A DNA stretch of 64,000 nt. Origin: Ganoderma boninense (lineage: Eukaryota; Basidiomycota; Agaricomycetes; Polyporales; Polyporaceae). This document shows positions 61,258 through 64,000 of this stretch, in pieces. How positions within the stretch are numbered: the first letter of the stretch is position 1; every line of letters starts with the position of its first letter. The stretch covers positions 682,001 to 746,000 of the forward strand of contig CM035305.1 of assembly GCA_002900995.3 (NCBI GenBank), read 5' to 3'. The notes below the pieces were generated by a model. That model saw only the letters and a list, made by a program, of their open reading frames with translations, ran no database searches and was not told the DNA's origin. The translations under genes and the position numbers were made by a program.

Positions 61258-62547
61258 ATGTCGCACGTTCTTGCTGGGCCTCCCGGGGATTGCTGCAGGC
61301 TCACCGTGCAGCACGTCGGCGAGAAGCGGGGCACGATCGAGACCGTCGCGGGCGTGAAGACGTACGTTTCCCGGCCCAAGGACAGGAGCAACAAGAGGAT
61401 CATCCTCTTCTTCGGAGACGTCTACGGACCTATCTATATCAACTCCCAGCTGATCATGGACTATTGGGCGGACAACGGTACGCAAAACTCCGACGCACAT
61501 GTTCAGGTCTTCAATCATAATCACTTACCCCATGTGCGCGTGCGCGCGCGGATACCGGAAAGGTTACCTCGTCGTCGGGCTAGACTACTTCGAGAACGAC
61601 TCGATGACGAAGCATCCTGATAGACAGGCCCCCGGGTTTGACTACCAGGAATGGCTCGTACGCAAGCAGGCGCGTGCGCCTGAGCTCATCGGACCCTGGA
61701 TTGACGCCGTACGGAAGGACTATGGTCCGTTTGTCGCGGTTTGCGGAACCTTCCAAGCTGAAGCAGGTATGCAGGTGGAAGCGAGAGCAAATATGTCTGT
61801 GTAGGTGAGAATGCCTCCACATTAGTCTCGATGAACGTGTTCTGAAATTGCAGGACAGGATATTGCTTCGGCGCACCGTACGTTTGTGAATACCTCACGA
61901 AGGATTGGATGCTCGCGGGTGAGGCTAAGCTACAGTCGAGGAGCTTCACATTAGTCCAACCATCCCGTCCCCCTTAGGCGCATTCGGACATCCGGCCTTC
62001 CTGAACGAGGCCCACATCCAGAACGTCAAGAGTGAGTTCTAGCGCATCGCTTTCCGCTGCATGCTGCGGGCCCACTGACCTTTATAATATCTTCCCCCTC
62101 CTTCACGCGCCTTGGCAGAGCCGCTGCTCTTGTCATGCTGCGGTACGCATCCCTTCGCTTCCCGATGACGGCAGCACCGTGACAGCCCCGTTCACCATCA
62201 ATAACACGCGACGCTGCTTATTCCGAGTCTGCAGAGACGGACCACACCTTCCCGCTCGAGGCGCGCCGCAAGGCCGAGGACATCCTCGTCGCGAACAAGG
62301 CGACGTACTTCATCCAGGTCTTCGGCTCCGTGCAGCACGGCTTCGCCCTCCGCGCCGACCCCAGCATTCCCGTGCAGAGTAAGCTGTCCCACGTACTACA
62401 CCACGTCTTCGGGCACTCCGCGTGCCCCGGGTGCTAGGCCGTCTATGTCAGTCGGTGCGTGCGCTGACGTGAGCTGTTGCAGAATGGGCGCGGGAGGAGA
62501 GTGCGCGGTCGATCCTGAACTGGTTCAACCACTTTTGCGACTTGTAA
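61258..62547 (+). CDS. Dienelactone hydrolase family protein
   Basis: An alpha/beta hydrolase of the kind that opens dienelactones in aromatic breakdown. Relatives have broad esterase activity. Exons read are 61258-61477, 61563-61766, 61859-61918, 61978-62031, 62119-62142, 62235-62378 and 62483-62547. Family marks are RIILFFGDVYGPIYINSQLI, GYLVVGLDYFENDS, the nucleophile elbow GYCFGAPYVCEYLTKDW (Cys instead of Ser, as in this family), AFGHPAFLN, ETDHTFPLEARRKAEDIL, and QHGFALR with the catalytic His. The C-terminal helix is ARSILNWFNHFCDL. The reading between KDYG and GYCFG (about 61720-61860) is uncertain and may hold another short intron. There is no signal peptide. The exon from 62119 is only 24 nt. 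Confidence 0.85.
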
Positions 62548-63178
62548 GGACATGGGAGCGCGGAGGTATAGGAGACGATAAGGCGAGACGATGATATCGA
62601 GAAGCCACTATAGGGGGGTCGCTCTGATCGAATTATGTGAGCTCTGTGCTCTAGTATCAAAAAGCCCGAGACCTACGTCCTGTCCTGTAACTCTGACTGA
62701 CTTCGAGAGCTATATCCCGGCCTGCATGCATATAATTAGCTCCTGGATACTCGCGCGGGGTGGCGCGCACCAGCGTAAGATAGTGCGCACTCTGTGGAGA
62801 TGGCGCGGAGGATGTGCGCTGAGTAAAATGCGGATTATGTACCGCAGATGATCGCGCGTGTCCGCGCGCGATGCAGAGAGAGCTCTGAAGCGCGCGATGG
62901 ACCATCCGCGTCTCGGTAAGAGGGAATGACGTCACCCCGGGTTTGCGGAGACCCCAGGGCGCGTTTCCGTTCTGAGCGTCCACGCCGAGGCCCTGCGTCC
63001 GATGTACATAATCGAGAACCTCTCCGCCCGCACGACGTTTCCATACCCGCCCCCTTCTCTTTTGTCTCCACCCGACGCTCCCCTTCTGTTGCTGCTGCGT
63101 CCCTTCGCGGACCTCGGGTCTCTCGATATCACGACTCTCACGACCTCTACGCCTCTGAACACCATCTAAGCCTCCGCG
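62548..63178. promoter_or_regulatory. Intergenic region upstream of the MARVEL-like gene
   Basis: About 630 bp between two plus-strand genes. No supported gene, no clear TATA box. Pyrimidine-rich sequence (63050-63115) precedes the start. Confidence 0.4.
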
Positions 63179-64000
63179 ATGGCCAACTGGGACAGCTGGG
63201 TCCGCCACGGACACCCAAGTGCGTTTAGGGTTTCCCCGGCGATCTCTTCACAACCTCTAGGGGCGCTGACGACCGGACCTGCACTCCGTGTCCCGTAGTC
63301 GTTTTTCTCTCCCTCATCATATTCAGCATCATCGAGGTGAGCATCTTCTTCGCCTTCGCCTTCGCCTTCGCGGCCTGTGGCCGCAATGCTCAAGGGGCGA
63401 CGCGTAGACCGCCATCTCGGCGTGGCTCACGGGCAGATACGACACCCGCCATGACTACCTCAACATCTCCGTCCGCGACAAGGTCGAGTTCCTCCTCTTC
63501 GCGTCGGTATGGACGCTCTTCTTCTCCCTCATATACTTCGTCATGTTCCTCTACTCTCCGGAGTCTGGTTTCATGACCAGCGTCCTGAGCCACGGCATCT
63601 TGTGAGTCCTCGAAACGTCGCCGCCGCGCGATGCCCTGCGTTCTTGATGTTCACGCCTGCATCTCTCTTCGTTCCAGCATGTTCATGACGTGGGTGTTCT
63701 GGCTGTCAGGAGCCGCCGCGCTCAGTGCTGCGCTCGGAGGCCGTCTGAACTGCAGGTGCGTCGTATACTGCCTCCCTGCTGCCGCAGCCCGTAGTGAACT
63801 GATCTTCGCGTGCACAGTCACCACTACGTGTACTGCGGCCAGTTGAATGCGCTTGAAGCCTTCGCCTGGATCCTCTGGTGCGTAGCGGAAGTCGTACGAT
63901 TTTTGAGAGACGGGCGGAGTCGGAACTGACCACCTGACCAGGGTAATATCCACGTTCGCCCTCGTGGTAGTCTTCTTGCGTGGTGTCGCTGCTTCACGCC
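63179..64000 (+). CDS. Four-TM MARVEL-like membrane protein (3' end beyond window)
   Basis: Exons 63179-63218, 63299-63336, 63408-63601, 63678-63755, 63818-63877 and 63942 onward. All introns are short and phases agree. The protein starts MANWDSWVRHGHP. It then has a first hydrophobic helix (IVFLSLIIFSIIE), the polar segment TAISAWLTGRYDTRHDYLN, helices FLLFASVWTLFFSLIYFVMF and MFMTWVFWLSGAAALSAAL, then HHYVYCGQLNALEAFAWILW and ISTFALVVVFLRG at the window edge. The spacing of four helices and the W-x-W/GG...C-rich loops match fungal MARVEL-domain proteins, which sit in plasma-membrane or vesicle membranes and may organise membrane compartments. The fourth helix is still running at 64000, so only the tail is missing. 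Confidence 0.85.

Overview
The window is nuclear DNA from a filamentous basidiomycete. An agaricomycete, perhaps a polypore-type wood decayer, is most likely. The signs are dense genes on both strands, many short introns (about 48-100 nt, GTRNGT...YAG), GC-rich coding sequence, secreted carbohydrate-active enzymes (alpha-amylase with a starch-binding domain, GH2 beta-mannosidase), F-box/leucine-rich proteins and Ran1-like kinases. There are no bacterial operons and no rRNA, tRNA or CRISPR that I can support. Exon coordinates were read by eye from splice signals, reading frame and family conservation.

Layout. 1-3796 (-): malic enzyme, running off the left edge. It has a 9-nt microexon and a 1.9-kb intron that holds an inverted-repeat element. 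4048-6061 (+): Arg/Ser-rich nuclear protein sharing a 251-bp divergent promoter with malic enzyme. 6399-11263 (-): importin-9/Kap114-type karyopherin. 12518-15184 (+): secreted alpha-amylase with CBM20, carrying an apparent one-base frameshift. 15981-16864 (+): small secreted Ser-rich protein, probably GPI-anchored. 17741-19391 (-): Ran1-like kinase. 21564-28130 (-): PX-domain AGC kinase whose first intron is 2.6 kb and carries a 378-bp MITE and a fold-back repeat. 31268-about 35002 (+): Ser/Pro-rich protein of unknown function. 36704-37219 (+): thioredoxin. 38146-41657 (+): beta-mannosidase. 41827-43672 (-): F-box protein. 45139-46613 (+): second Ran1-like kinase. 47090-53187 (-): three tandem F-box/LRR-like paralogues. 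53910-57314 (-): GRAM-VASt membrane protein of the Lam/Ysp sterol-transfer type. 59197-60270 (-): protein-kinase-like protein with a degenerate catalytic loop. 61258-62547 (+): dienelactone hydrolase family. 63179-64000 (+): four-TM MARVEL-like protein, running off the right edge.

The genes do not form one pathway. Most are housekeeping or regulatory. The amylase and mannosidase are plant-polysaccharide enzymes, and the three F-box genes are a local tandem expansion. The most notable patterns are two otherwise normal genes split by giant introns that hold terminal-inverted-repeat elements, two very small exons (9 and 13 nt), and three loci whose reading frame breaks at or near G/C runs, which may be assembly errors.
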